In this document: positions 35,100-44,601 of the stretch, piece after piece
Layout of the letters: each line of letters begins with the position of its first letter
Position numbering within the stretch: position 1 is the stretch's first letter
Assembly (NCBI RefSeq): GCF_025499515.1
Contig: NZ_JAMKFA010000001.1
Location: 186,001 to 250,000 of the forward strand
From: Flavobacterium odoriferum
GTDB lineage: Bacteria > Bacteroidota > Bacteroidia > Flavobacteriales > Flavobacteriaceae
Direction: 5' to 3'
DNA length: 64,000 nt
Made by a program: the position numbers and the translations under genes
Notes under the pieces: generated by a model
Told to the model about the DNA's origin: nothing
What the model saw: only the letters and a program-made list of their open reading frames with translations
Databases searched by the model: none

Positions 35100-36947
35100 T
35101 TATTCTACGGTAACGGATTTTGCTAAATTCCTAGGTTGATCGACATTACAACCTCTCAGAACTGCAATATGATACGATAATAATTGTAACGGAATTGTAG
35201 TTAATAATGGTGTAAACGGTTCGTTTGTTTCTGGAATTTCAATTACGTGGTCTGCCAAAGCTTTAACTTGTGTATCTCCTTTAGTAACTACGGCAATAAT
35301 TTTTCCGCTTCTCGATTTTATTTCTTGAATATTACTTACCACTTTATCATAATGTCCTTTGTTTGGCGCAATTACAATTACTGGCATATGTTCGTCAATC
35401 AATGCAATTGGCCCGTGCTTCATTTCTGCTGCTGGATACCCTTCTGCGTGGATGTATGAAATTTCTTTTAGTTTTAATGCGCCTTCTAAAGCTACTGGGA
35501 AGTTATAACCTCTTCCTAAGTATAGGCAATTGGTTGCGTCTTTGTAAATTTCGGCAATTTGTTTAGCCACATCATTAGTTAACAAAGCCTCTTGAACTTT
35601 TTCTGGCATTAATTCCAATTCCAATAAATAACGTTGGTAATCTGAATTATTCATTGTTCCTTTTGCTTTTGCTAAACGTAGTGCTAACAAAGTAAGAATA
35701 GTAATTTGAGTTGTAAATGCTTTTGTAGATGCTACTCCGATTTCTGGACCTGCGTGCGTGTAAGCTCCTGCATGTGTTTCACGAGAAATTGAAGAACCTA
35801 CCACATTGCAAACTCCGAATACAAATGCTCCGTTTTCTTTAGCCAATTTGATTGCTGCTAACGTATCTGCTGTTTCACCTGATTGTGAAATTGCAATAAC
35901 AACATCATCCTTATTAATGATTGGATTTCTATATCTGAATTCTGATGCGTATTCTACTTCTACCGGAATTCTTGAAAATTCTTCGATAATATATTCTGCA
36001 ACTAATCCTGCATGCCATGAAGTTCCACAAGCCACAATAAGGATTCGTTTTGCGTTTAAGAACTTTTCTAAATTATCTTCAACACCTGACATTTGGATAA
36101 TCCCTTTGTTTGCCAAAAGTCTACCTCTATAAGTATCTTTGATTACACTTGGTTGTTCGTATATTTCTTTCATCATGAAATGATCGTAACCGCCTTTTTC
36201 AATTTGCTCAAGGTTTAATTGAAGCTCTTGAATGTAAGGATCAACTAATGAATCATCTTTGATTTTTCTAACTTTTAATGGTTTGTGTAAACGCACAATA
36301 GCCATTTCTTCATCTTCTAAATAAATAGCGTTTGAAGTATATTCTATAAATGGAGTAGCATCTGATGCAATGAAAAACTCATCTTCACCAATTCCAATTG
36401 CTAAAGGACTTCCTAAACGAGCAACAATAATCTCATCTGGTTTTTCAACATCAATTACCGCAATCGCATAAGCACCAATAACCTGGTTTAGAGCAACTTG
36501 AACTGCTTTTCCTAGTTTACAGTTTTCTTTTTTCTTAACCTCTTCAATCAAGTTTACCAATACTTCTGTATCAGTATCAGACTTGAAAGTGTAACCTCTT
36601 TTTATTAATTCTTGTTTTAATGGCTCATAATTTTCGATGATTCCATTATGAATAATTACTAATTTCCCCGAATTAGAGAAATGCGGATGTGAATTTACAT
36701 CATTAGGAACTCCATGAGTTGCCCAGCGTGTGTGTCCCATACCTATTTTACCAATAGTTGTTTTTTCGCTTTCTGCTTTAGCTTCAAGGTCAGAAACTTT
36801 TCCTTTGGTTTTTGATAATTTTAAATCTTTTCCGTCATATAGCACAATACCTGCACTATCATAACCTCTATATTCTAATCTGTGTAATCCTTTTATGATT
36901 ACAGGATATGCGTCTCTATGACCAATATAACCTACAATTCCACACAT
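35100..36947 (-). CDS. glmS: glutamine--fructose-6-phosphate aminotransferase
   Basis: The 615-residue enzyme makes glucosamine-6-phosphate for peptidoglycan and lipopolysaccharide synthesis. Its N-terminal glutaminase domain starts with Cys2 (MCGIVGYIG), and GHTRWATHG and NGIIENY follow. The C-terminal double SIS domain has CGTSWHAG, SQSGETADT and the C-terminal AKSVTVE. It is 6 bp downstream of the DUF4270 gene and is the last gene of the minus-strand unit. Confidence 0.97.
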   Translation of the reverse strand: MCGIVGYIGHRDAYPVIIKGLHRLEYRGYDSAGIVLYDGKDLKLSKTKGKVSDLEAKAESEKTTIGKIGMGHTRWATHGVPNDVNSHPHFSNSGKLVIIHNGIIENYEPLKQELIKRGYTFKSDTDTEVLVNLIEEVKKKENCKLGKAVQVALNQVIGAYAIAVIDVEKPDEIIVARLGSPLAIGIGEDEFFIASDATPFIEYTSNAIYLEDEEMAIVRLHKPLKVRKIKDDSLVDPYIQELQLNLEQIEKGGYDHFMMKEIYEQPSVIKDTYRGRLLANKGIIQMSGVEDNLEKFLNAKRILIVACGTSWHAGLVAEYIIEEFSRIPVEVEYASEFRYRNPIINKDDVVIAISQSGETADTLAAIKLAKENGAFVFGVCNVVGSSISRETHAGAYTHAGPEIGVASTKAFTTQITILTLLALRLAKAKGTMNNSDYQRYLLELELMPEKVQEALLTNDVAKQIAEIYKDATNCLYLGRGYNFPVALEGALKLKEISYIHAEGYPAAEMKHGPIALIDEHMPVIVIAPNKGHYDKVVSNIQEIKSRSGKIIAVVTKGDTQVKALADHVIEIPETNEPFTPLLTTIPLQLLSYHIAVLRGCNVDQPRNLAKSVTVE

Positions 36948-36953
36948 GTTATA

Positions 36954-38687
36954 TTAATTATTAGGTTTAGTGAAATAAATTTCAAGTTGTAATTTCATTG
37001 GGACAATATTTCCATTTTCATCCTCGTAAGTTGCAGTGCTCAACGGACCATGTAATACTGTTCCTAAAGGATTCATAACAGAAGAAACTGGTACAAATTT
37101 TACCACATCAGACCCTATAGTAATAGGATTTGCTGGATTAATAAACGCATTTTCTGGAATATTTATCGACTCTATCACCGTAAGTCCTAATCTTAAATTA
37201 TCATCATAAGCATCATTTTCATTTTTGATGAGTTGCTTAATATATTCCGTAAGTTTAACTTTATATTTAATTCCTTTTTTATTGCCATTTATATCTTCAA
37301 CCTTTTCTCTTTGAATAATTCCTCCAAAAGAGCTTTTATTTTTTTTAACATCTGAACTAGTTGAATTATCTGCATAATAATCCAAAATAGGCTTGTTATT
37401 AGTTGCATCAAAAATGTAAATTCTTTCAGGCTCTTCTTCTGAATCTACATTCCCCATTGCATCTTCATCTCTATCAATATAAAACGTTAAACTAGCTTCG
37501 TTTACAAGCCACTTTTTTGTTAACATTTCGTTTCTTAGAGAGGCTAATTCAGCATCGTTAAAAGCATCTATAAAAACAACAGAGCCATCTCCACCTTTAA
37601 TATAAAGCCTATCATCTCCATTAACTTCGTCTGAACTTGACAAAGCAGAGCTATATGCTGCACTTTTTGAATGCTCGATAAAATTTACACAATTACTTTT
37701 CTTGCTTGAAGTTGTTTTGTAACCCATTTGCAAACTTAGTGTTCTTCTAAGCGCATCACCTCCTCCAATTGAAGATTTGAAAAGTATTTTAAATTCTGCA
37801 CTTGAAAAATCTAACATTGCAATTGAACCTTGACCTGGATTAATCTCTTCTACTTCAAACAACAAACCTCTAAAATAATCTTTAAAAGTATTATTGTTAA
37901 ATAAAACACCAGAAGCAGCAGCATCTAATATTTTTTGTTGGAAAAAGCTATTTTTTAAATCCAACCATAATCCTGGTGTTTTTCGCTCCTTAATTACCCT
38001 TAATGAAGGATCTGTTTGATTTGTTAAAACAGCTCCTGCAGCATCTACATACAACCCACTTCCATTAGTTTTATATATATAAATTTCTTTGTTACTAACA
38101 ACAAATTCTTCATTTTGAGAAAGTTTTGAACTGTTATTAAGTAATTCTGTACCTTTATAAGCATCAACTAAACTTTTGTCGTTTGTATAGTATTTTTGAG
38201 TAGATTCGAAATCTTCATCAGGATCAAAATCTCTTAAAAAATATCCATTTTCGTATACATGAAGTTTAAACTTTGCGTCTTCAGAATAACCATAAACAGA
38301 ATCAAGTTCGTAAATTCTTTCCCCAGAATCTGATGTTGACTTTAATGTGCTAAAATATGGGACATACAAATAAACTGAATCTATAACGGGTGAATCACCA
38401 ATTGTTGGATTGGTATTAGCTAATTCTACTTGACTTACAAAATGCGCTTTGGTAGTTCCAAAATAAGGATTTTCATAAATTCCTAATGCATTAATAGGCA
38501 AGTTGTTTGACTGAACTGGACCCGTAGCTTTTGAATAAGCTTTTAAATTTTCAACTGGGTATTTTTCAAGATTAAAATGAGTATCATCTGCTAAATCAGA
38601 ATCCAATGAATTAAAATCTTTATCACATGAAGTAAATGCGAAAAAAGTTGCTAATAGTAATGTTATTTTTAAAAAAATGCTTTTCAT
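36954..38687 (-). CDS. DUF4270 domain-containing lipoprotein
   Basis: The protein has 577 residues and a lipoprotein signal with lipobox FTSC (Cys21), followed by Asp-rich residues. The rest matches the DUF4270 family of Bacteroidetes outer-membrane lipoproteins: DSVYLYVPYF, INPGQGSIAMLDFSSAEFKI, and a C-terminal PMKLQLEIYFTKP. The function is not known. It lies between the glycogen-synthase-like gene and glmS with very short gaps, so the three genes are almost surely one transcript. This position next to glmS and panC/panD recurs in my memory of flavobacterial genomes. Confidence 0.85.
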   Translation of the reverse strand: MKSIFLKITLLLATFFAFTSCDKDFNSLDSDLADDTHFNLEKYPVENLKAYSKATGPVQSNNLPINALGIYENPYFGTTKAHFVSQVELANTNPTIGDSPVIDSVYLYVPYFSTLKSTSDSGERIYELDSVYGYSEDAKFKLHVYENGYFLRDFDPDEDFESTQKYYTNDKSLVDAYKGTELLNNSSKLSQNEEFVVSNKEIYIYKTNGSGLYVDAAGAVLTNQTDPSLRVIKERKTPGLWLDLKNSFFQQKILDAAASGVLFNNNTFKDYFRGLLFEVEEINPGQGSIAMLDFSSAEFKILFKSSIGGGDALRRTLSLQMGYKTTSSKKSNCVNFIEHSKSAAYSSALSSSDEVNGDDRLYIKGGDGSVVFIDAFNDAELASLRNEMLTKKWLVNEASLTFYIDRDEDAMGNVDSEEEPERIYIFDATNNKPILDYYADNSTSSDVKKNKSSFGGIIQREKVEDINGNKKGIKYKVKLTEYIKQLIKNENDAYDDNLRLGLTVIESINIPENAFINPANPITIGSDVVKFVPVSSVMNPLGTVLHGPLSTATYEDENGNIVPMKLQLEIYFTKPNN

Positions 38688-38703
38688 AGTAATGTGACCC
38701 TTT

Positions 38704-39510
38704 TTATAATACGTGATTCTTAATAAACGAAGTATACACTTCTTTAATTGTGTCTTTCGAGGCGAAAGGTAAAAAAGGTTTGTTTGAACTTTCTATATAT
38801 TTTGTTAAAGTTGGAGAAAGCCCTTCAGAACCAACAACCACAGCATCTGAATGCAAAACAGAAAGCTTCATTAAGTTTTCATACGTTGGCTTTTCAATCA
38901 CATCAATTGCTTCTTTTGAAATATTATCAAACAATATTTTACTCATTAAATTGGCATCTAATTCACCTTCAAAACCTTGCTCGTAAACCGAAGATATGAT
39001 TTTTGTTTCTGCAAAAATACCTTCATCTTTATAATAATGCTTCAAATAAACTGGTAATAAAGCTGCCATCCAACCGTGAACATGAATTACATCAGGAACC
39101 CAGTTTAATTTTTTTACCGTTTCAACTACTCCTTTAGCAAAGAAAATAGCTCTTTCATCGTTATCTGGATATAAAACACCTTCTTCGTCTGAAAAAGTTG
39201 CTTTTCTTTTGAAATATTCGTCATTATCAATAAAATAAACCTGAATTCTCTCTTTCGGAATTGAAGCTACTTTAATAATTAGAGGCATATCCATATCATT
39301 GACCACTAAGTTCATTCCTGATAAACGGATAACTTCATGCAATTGATGTCTTCTTTCGTTAATATTACCATATCTAGGCATAAAAATTCGTATTTGACCG
39401 CCTAATTCATTAATCATTTTTGGCATTTCATACGATTGCAACGAGACTTCGTTTTCAGCTAAATAGGGCACCACTTCAGATGATACATACAATATCCTCT
39501 TGTCTTCCAT
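38704..39510 (-). CDS. glycogen synthase-like protein lacking the catalytic motif
   Basis: The 268-residue protein corresponds to the GT5 N-terminal domain (ILYVSSEVVPY at residues 6-16, then RIFMPRYGNI, then PDVIHVHGWMAALLP). It has no C-terminal GT1-like domain, so it is about half the usual length. The ADP-glucose contact motif KTGGL is replaced, without gaps, by AENEV at residues 18-22. It is therefore unlikely to make glycogen. It may be a structural or regulatory member of a lineage-wide group placed beside panC. It precedes DUF4270 and glmS in one minus-strand unit. Confidence 0.8.
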   Translation of the reverse strand: MEDKRILYVSSEVVPYLAENEVSLQSYEMPKMINELGGQIRIFMPRYGNINERRHQLHEVIRLSGMNLVVNDMDMPLIIKVASIPKERIQVYFIDNDEYFKRKATFSDEEGVLYPDNDERAIFFAKGVVETVKKLNWVPDVIHVHGWMAALLPVYLKHYYKDEGIFAETKIISSVYEQGFEGELDANLMSKILFDNISKEAIDVIEKPTYENLMKLSVLHSDAVVVGSEGLSPTLTKYIESSNKPFLPFASKDTIKEVYTSFIKNHVL

Positions 39511-39586
39511 AATGTATTCTAGTTAATTATTGTTTTAAAAAACCTTGCAAAATTACAAAATTTTATGGATTTATCCACTAAAATAG

Positions 39587-39594
39587 TAAGTTTG
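39587..39594 (+). promoter_or_regulatory. -7 box of panC
   Basis: TAAGTTTG fully matches TAnnTTTG, 24 bp before the panC start; the -33 is weak. On the other strand TAATTTTG (39548-39555) may serve the divergent minus-strand unit. Confidence 0.5.
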
Positions 39595-39617
39595 CATCTG
39601 AATTAACCATTATAAAA

Positions 39618-40466
39618 ATGCTCATTTTTAATAAAAAGTCTGATTTAAGTGCTTTTTTAAGCCCATTAATTAATCAAAATAAATCTATTGGATTTGTTCC
39701 AACTATGGGTGCACTTCATGAAGGACACTTGTCTTTGTTAGAAAAATCACTTGACGAAAACGATATTACAGTGATGAGTATTTTTGTGAATCCAACGCAA
39801 TTTAACAATGCTGAAGACCTTGAAAAATATCCAAGAACACTTGAAAAAGATGTTGAAAAAATGAGCGTTGTTAGCAATAAAATTATTGTTTATGCACCTT
39901 CTGTTTCAGATATTTACGAAGGAAATACAGTTTCACAATCATTTGAATATGACGGTTTAGAACATCAAATGGAAGGAATGCATCGCCCTGGACATTTTGA
40001 TGGTGTGGGAACAATTGTTAAACGACTGTTCGAAATAATTCAACCCAACAAAGCATATTTTGGTGAAAAAGACTTTCAACAACTACAAATTGTAAAAAAA
40101 TTAGTCTCAAAACACAAGTTGCCTGTTCAAATTATAGGTTGTGCAATTTTTAGAGAAAAAAGTGGTTTGGCAATGAGTTCTCGAAATGAAAGGCTTTCGC
40201 CAGAAGCTCGAAAAAAAGCTGCACTCATTTTTGAAATTTTAACCAAAGCGAAAGAAATTTTTCAAACAGAAACGATTAAAGAAACGATTAAATTTGTAGA
40301 AAAATCGTTTAAAAAACATCCTGAATTTGAATTAGAATATTTTGAAATTGCCGATGAAGAAACGCTTTTATCCGCAGAAACAAAAGATGTAACCAAAAAA
40401 TACCGCGGATTCATTGCTGTTTTTATTGAGAAAATTAGATTAATTGATAATATTTCACTAAATTAA
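39618..40466 (+). CDS. panC: pantothenate synthetase
   Basis: The 282-residue enzyme joins pantoate and beta-alanine using ATP in pantothenate and coenzyme A synthesis. The nucleotidyl transferase motif [18 protein letters not shown] is at residues 27-44, and [14 protein letters not shown] [14 protein letters not shown] gives the KMSKS-type loop. [14 protein letters not shown] is also typical. It is the first gene of a plus-strand unit with panD directly downstream (13-bp gap). Confidence 0.96.
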   Translation: MLIFNKKSDLSAFLSPLINQNKSIGFVPTMGALHEGHLSLLEKSLDENDITVMSIFVNPTQFNNAEDLEKYPRTLEKDVEKMSVVSNKIIVYAPSVSDIYEGNTVSQSFEYDGLEHQMEGMHRPGHFDGVGTIVKRLFEIIQPNKAYFGEKDFQQLQIVKKLVSKHKLPVQIIGCAIFREKSGLAMSSRNERLSPEARKKAALIFEILTKAKEIFQTETIKETIKFVEKSFKKHPEFELEYFEIADEETLLSAETKDVTKKYRGFIAVFIEKIRLIDNISLN

Positions 40467-40479
40467 TTACCTTTGCATC

Positions 40480-40830
40480 ATGCAAATTCAAGTAGTAAAA
40501 TCAAAAATTCATAGAGTAACTGTAACAGGTGCCGATTTGAATTACATAGGAAGTATAACCATTGACGAAGCGTTAATGGAAGCTTCTAACATTATCGAAG
40601 GCGAAAAAGTACAAATCGTTAACATCAACAATGGAGAACGATTAGAAACGTATGCCATCAAAGGACCAAGAAATACTGGCGAAATCACATTAAACGGACC
40701 CGCTGCTCGAAAAGTACACAGAGGTGATATCGTTATTATTATTTCGTATGGAATTATGGACTTTGAAGAAGCAAAAAAATTCAAACCTACATTAGTTTTC
40801 CCTAACGAAAAAGACAACTCCTTAACGTAG
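40480..40830 (+). CDS. panD: aspartate 1-decarboxylase
   Basis: The 116-residue enzyme makes beta-alanine from aspartate for pantothenate. The self-cleavage site GS is at residues 24-25 (YIGSITID), where Ser25 becomes the pyruvoyl group. The N-terminal [14 protein letters not shown] and C-terminal [10 protein letters not shown] match the family. It pairs with panC upstream; the other pantothenate genes are not in this window. Confidence 0.96.
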   Translation: MQIQVVKSKIHRVTVTGADLNYIGSITIDEALMEASNIIEGEKVQIVNINNGERLETYAIKGPRNTGEITLNGPAARKVHRGDIVIIISYGIMDFEEAKKFKPTLVFPNEKDNSLT

Positions 40831-40831
40831 T

Positions 40832-41794
40832 TTGAAAACGCCATTCCGTAAATTTTTAAGCTTAATTATTCCATTACTTATTGGAATAGGTATTATTTAT
40901 TATCAATTTACGACATTAACTCCTGAAGAATTAGAAAAAATTAAAGTTAGCTTTTTAAAAGCAAATTACTTTTATATTTTTCTATCACTTTTTATTGCTT
41001 TATTTGGTTATTGGTCAAGAGCTTATCGTTGGAAATTTGCTTTACAGCATTTAGGTTATCAAACTAAATTTCATAATGATTTAATGACTGTTTGTGTTTC
41101 ATATTTAGTTAACTTAACCATTCCACGTTCAGGTGAAATATCCAGAGCTGCTTTATTAAAAAAATACGAAAATGTACCTTTTGACAAAGCATTTGGAACC
41201 ATAGTTGCCGAACGAATAGTCGACATGTTAATAGTTCTTCTTTTTATTACAGTTGGTTTCATCTCTCAATTTGATAAAATCTATACTTTTTTAATAGATA
41301 AAGGCGTGAAGTTTGAAACCTTAATTTGGTCTACTTTAGCTGGATTTGTTCTATTTATCATTTTTATTTTAGTATGGATTTACGCCGAATGGAACATCAT
41401 TTTAAAGTTAAAACAAAAACTTTCTGGGTTAATAGAAGGTATGCAAAGTATCTTAAAAATGAAAGATAAATGGAATTACATTTTTCATTCATTTTTCATT
41501 TGGTTTTCTTACTTAATGATGTTTTACGTCACCATCTTTGCAATGCCTGAAACTGCAGATATAAGTTTTGACATAGTTGTAATGGGATTTATTTTCGGAA
41601 CCCTTGCTGTAGGGTTTACAAATGGAGGACTAGGAGCTTTCCCTTTAGCAATTGCCATGATTTATTCTCTTTACGGAATACCCAACGATGTTGGTGTTGC
41701 ATTTGGCTGGCTAGTTTGGACTTCTCAAACACTTTTAACAATTTTTCTTGGTTTATTATCTTATTTACTTTTACCTATATTAAATAAGAAATAA
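40832..41794 (+). CDS. flippase-like/lysylphosphatidylglycerol synthase TM protein
   Basis: The 320-residue integral membrane protein has about 7-8 helices and resembles the UPF0104/flippase-like family (SRAYRWKFALQHLGY, YLVNLTIPRSGEISRAAL, GFTNGGLGAFPLAIA). It starts with TTG at 40832: an in-frame stop sits at 40823-40825, so no ATG is available nearby. Members include the membrane part of lysylphosphatidylglycerol synthases, but this one lacks the catalytic domain. The lipid substrate is unknown. It lies 1 bp after panD and 41 bp before the esterase-like gene. Confidence 0.85.
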   Translation: MKTPFRKFLSLIIPLLIGIGIIYYQFTTLTPEELEKIKVSFLKANYFYIFLSLFIALFGYWSRAYRWKFALQHLGYQTKFHNDLMTVCVSYLVNLTIPRSGEISRAALLKKYENVPFDKAFGTIVAERIVDMLIVLLFITVGFISQFDKIYTFLIDKGVKFETLIWSTLAGFVLFIIFILVWIYAEWNIILKLKQKLSGLIEGMQSILKMKDKWNYIFHSFFIWFSYLMMFYVTIFAMPETADISFDIVVMGFIFGTLAVGFTNGGLGAFPLAIAMIYSLYGIPNDVGVAFGWLVWTSQTLLTIFLGLLSYLLLPILNKK

Positions 41795-41834
41795 ATTAGT
41801 AAATTGCTACTCTATTTAACCAAACTATTTTCTT

Positions 41835-43022
41835 ATGAAAAAAATTTTCTTGCTAATTTTGTTAGCAACTACAAGTCTTTTTGCACAACGAATCCCTGAA
41901 TCGATTGAGACAAAAAAAATAGGCACAAGAACTTTTACCGTTGTTACGCCACCTTCATACGAATCGAGTCCTGAAAAAAAATATTCAACTTTAGTTTTAT
42001 TAGATGGTGAATATTTGTTAGATCCTTTTGAAGGAATTTTAAAATATGGTAGTTATTGGGACGATTTACCAGAAATGATTATCATCGCAATTAATCAAAA
42101 TAATGGAGAAACGCGTTTTAAAGATAGCGAATTTGACGAAGCAGGATTCCCGTCTGGTCCAGGAGCAAATTTCTTTGAATTCGTTGGACAAGAATTATAT
42201 CCTTACGTTGAAGCAAAATATAGAACATTACCTTTTAGAATCGTTGCTGGTCATGACACCACTGCTGGATTTTTAAATTTTTATTTATATAAAGACAATC
42301 CAGTTTTTAACGCCTACATTTCGTTAGCTCCTGAAATGGCTCCGGCAATGGAAAGTAGAGTTGCTGAACGTTTAGCAAAAATCACAAAACCTGTATTTTA
42401 TTATCAAGCTACAGGCGAAAGTGATTTGCCAGAAATCAACGAAAAAGCAGCTGAATTAGATGCAAATATTAAAGCGATTCCAAATGCAAATTTCAAATAT
42501 CTTAACGATTCTTTTAAAGGAGCTTCACATTATTCGCTAGTGGCAAAAGCGATTCCAAACGCATTATATTTCATTTTTGATGGTTATCAACCTATTTCAA
42601 TGGTAGAATTTAAAGACAAAATTTTAAAATTAGAATCGGGTTATGCTGATTATCTAATTAAAAAATATGACGAATTAAATTCAAAATTAGGTTTACAAAT
42701 CAAACCAAGATTATCAGACTTTAAAGCTATTGAAGCGGCAATTATGAAAAATAAAGCCTATGAAGATTTTCAAATATTGTCTAAATATGCCGAAAAACAT
42801 TACCCAAAAACAATCTTAGGAACATACCATCAAGCAATGTACTATGAAAAAACTGGTAACTTTAAAAAAGCACTAAAAGAATACCAAAGAGCTTACACAC
42901 AAGAAGAAATTAGAGAATTAACCAAAGATTATATGCTGAATAAAGCAGAGGCTTTAAAAGGAAAAGAAGACAAACCTATTGAAGATGCTCCAGCGGAAAC
43001 TCCTGCAGAAAAAACAGAATAA
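41835..43022 (+). CDS. secreted esterase-like protein lacking the nucleophile serine
   Basis: The 395-residue protein has a signal peptide (MKKIFLLILLATTSLFAQ). It has an esterase D-like alpha/beta hydrolase region (TLVLLDGEYLLDPFEGILKYG, PYVEAKYRTLPFRIVAGH) and a C-terminal TPR-like part (KTGNFKKALKEYQRAY). The nucleophile elbow, normally GHSxGG, reads GHDTTAG with Asp141 where the Ser should be; a candidate His is near residue 229. It is probably a non-enzymatic homologue or has changed chemistry. It ends 6 bp before radA. Confidence 0.8.
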   Translation: MKKIFLLILLATTSLFAQRIPESIETKKIGTRTFTVVTPPSYESSPEKKYSTLVLLDGEYLLDPFEGILKYGSYWDDLPEMIIIAINQNNGETRFKDSEFDEAGFPSGPGANFFEFVGQELYPYVEAKYRTLPFRIVAGHDTTAGFLNFYLYKDNPVFNAYISLAPEMAPAMESRVAERLAKITKPVFYYQATGESDLPEINEKAAELDANIKAIPNANFKYLNDSFKGASHYSLVAKAIPNALYFIFDGYQPISMVEFKDKILKLESGYADYLIKKYDELNSKLGLQIKPRLSDFKAIEAAIMKNKAYEDFQILSKYAEKHYPKTILGTYHQAMYYEKTGNFKKALKEYQRAYTQEEIRELTKDYMLNKAEALKGKEDKPIEDAPAETPAEKTE

Positions 43023-43028
43023 AACAAA

Positions 43029-44390
43029 ATGAGTAAAGTAAAAACGGCTTTCTTTTGCCAAAATTGTGGTACCCAATATTCAAAATGGCAAGGACAATGT
43101 AACGCTTGTAAAGAATGGAATACCATTGTAGAAGAATTGGTTCAAAAAGAAGAAAAAGTAGCTTGGAAAACCACAAGTGCTACTTCAAAAGCCGCCACCA
43201 AACCTTTACTGATTAAAGAAATAGATACCGCACAAGAAATCCGATTGAACACAACAGATAACGAGTTGAATCGGGTTTTGGGTGGCGGACTAGTTCCAGG
43301 TTCCTTAACGTTGTTAGGTGGCGAACCAGGGATTGGAAAAAGTACGTTGCTCTTGCAGATTGCTTTAAAATTACCTTACAAAACGCTTTATGTTTCGGGA
43401 GAAGAAAGCCAAAAACAGATTAAAATGCGTGCCGAACGTATTACCTCAACTGGTGATAATTGCTACATTTTAACCGAAACCAAAACCCAAAATATCTTCC
43501 GTCAAATTTTAGAAATTGAACCCGATATTGTCATTATCGATTCAATTCAAACTTTACATACCGATTATATAGAATCGTCTGCGGGAAGTATTTCTCAAAT
43601 TAGAGAATGCACGGCAGAGTTGATTAAATATGCGAAAGAATCCAATGTGCCTGTTTTATTAATTGGACACATTACGAAAGACGGCACCATTGCCGGGCCC
43701 AAGATTTTGGAACACATGGTCGATACCGTTTTACAATTTGAAGGCGATAGAAATCACGTTTATAGAATTTTACGTTCGTTGAAAAACCGATTTGGTTCTA
43801 CTGCCGAATTAGGTATTTACGAAATGCAAGGTTCGGGTTTACGTGAAGTCGACAATCCATCTGAGATTTTGATTTCTCACAAAGACGAGCAACTTTCTGG
43901 AACTGCAATTGCCACTACTTTAGAAGGCATGCGCCCGTTGATGTTGGAAATTCAGGCTTTAGTTAGCACAGCAGTTTACGGAACACCGCAACGAAGCACC
44001 ACAGGTTACAACGCCAAACGCTTGAACATGATTTTAGCCGTTTTAGAAAAACGTGCTGGCTTTAGATTAGGAACAAAAGATGTTTTCTTAAACGTAACAG
44101 GAGGAATTTCAGTAGAAGATACAGCCATTGATTTAGCCGTTGTTGCCGCCATTTTATCCTCAAACGAAGACATTGCCATTGCAGAAGGTTTTTGCTTCGC
44201 AGGAGAAGTAGGGCTTTCAGGAGAAATTAGACCGGTTAACCGCATTGAACAACGCATTCAAGAAGCAGAAAAATTAGGATTTACCACTATTTTTGTTTCT
44301 AAACACAATAAAATTTCCTTAAAAAATACGGGAATCAAAATTGTTTTAGTAGCGAAAATTGAAGATGTGGTAAGTGAGTTGTTTGGGTAA
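43029..44390 (+). CDS. radA: DNA repair protein RadA
   Basis: The 453-residue protein helps process recombination intermediates. It has a four-Cys zinc finger (C10, C13, C24, C27), a RecA-type ATPase with P-loop GGEPGIGKST at about 97-106, the RadA-specific KNRFG motif, and a C-terminal Lon-like domain (GGISVEDTAIDLAVVAAILSS). The length is normal. It is the last gene of the panC unit. Confidence 0.95.
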   Translation: MSKVKTAFFCQNCGTQYSKWQGQCNACKEWNTIVEELVQKEEKVAWKTTSATSKAATKPLLIKEIDTAQEIRLNTTDNELNRVLGGGLVPGSLTLLGGEPGIGKSTLLLQIALKLPYKTLYVSGEESQKQIKMRAERITSTGDNCYILTETKTQNIFRQILEIEPDIVIIDSIQTLHTDYIESSAGSISQIRECTAELIKYAKESNVPVLLIGHITKDGTIAGPKILEHMVDTVLQFEGDRNHVYRILRSLKNRFGSTAELGIYEMQGSGLREVDNPSEILISHKDEQLSGTAIATTLEGMRPLMLEIQALVSTAVYGTPQRSTTGYNAKRLNMILAVLEKRAGFRLGTKDVFLNVTGGISVEDTAIDLAVVAAILSSNEDIAIAEGFCFAGEVGLSGEIRPVNRIEQRIQEAEKLGFTTIFVSKHNKISLKNTGIKIVLVAKIEDVVSELFG

Positions 44391-44392
44391 AA

Positions 44393-44599
44393 TCACTTTT
44401 TAATATATTCCAAAATATCCGCTGGTTGACAATCTAAAATTTCACAAATTGACTCTAACGTAGTTAGTCGAATTGCCTTTGCTTTCCCTGTTTTTATAAT
44501 GGATAGATTAGCGGTTGTAATGCCAAGTTTTTCAGCTAATTCTGCCGAACGCATTTTTCTTTTGGCTAACATGACATCTAAATTGATAATAATAGGCAT
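44393..44599 (-). CDS. helix-turn-helix regulator (Cro/C1 type)
   Basis: The 68-residue protein is a small XRE-type DNA-binding domain (AKRKMRSAELAEKLGITTANLSIIKTGK, residues 12-39), resembling the YozG family. It follows the DUF2975 membrane protein gene by 2 bp. This pair is common: the membrane protein is thought to work together with the regulator. Its stop lies close to the radA stop on the other strand. Confidence 0.9.
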   Translation of the reverse strand: MPIIINLDVMLAKRKMRSAELAEKLGITTANLSIIKTGKAKAIRLTTLESICEILDCQPADILEYIKK

Positions 44600-44601
44600 A
44601 A

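Noticed and set aside
38704..39510. Protein considered as an active glycogen synthase
   Set aside because: The KTGGL motif is lost and the catalytic C-terminal domain is absent; no other half-gene is visible next to it.
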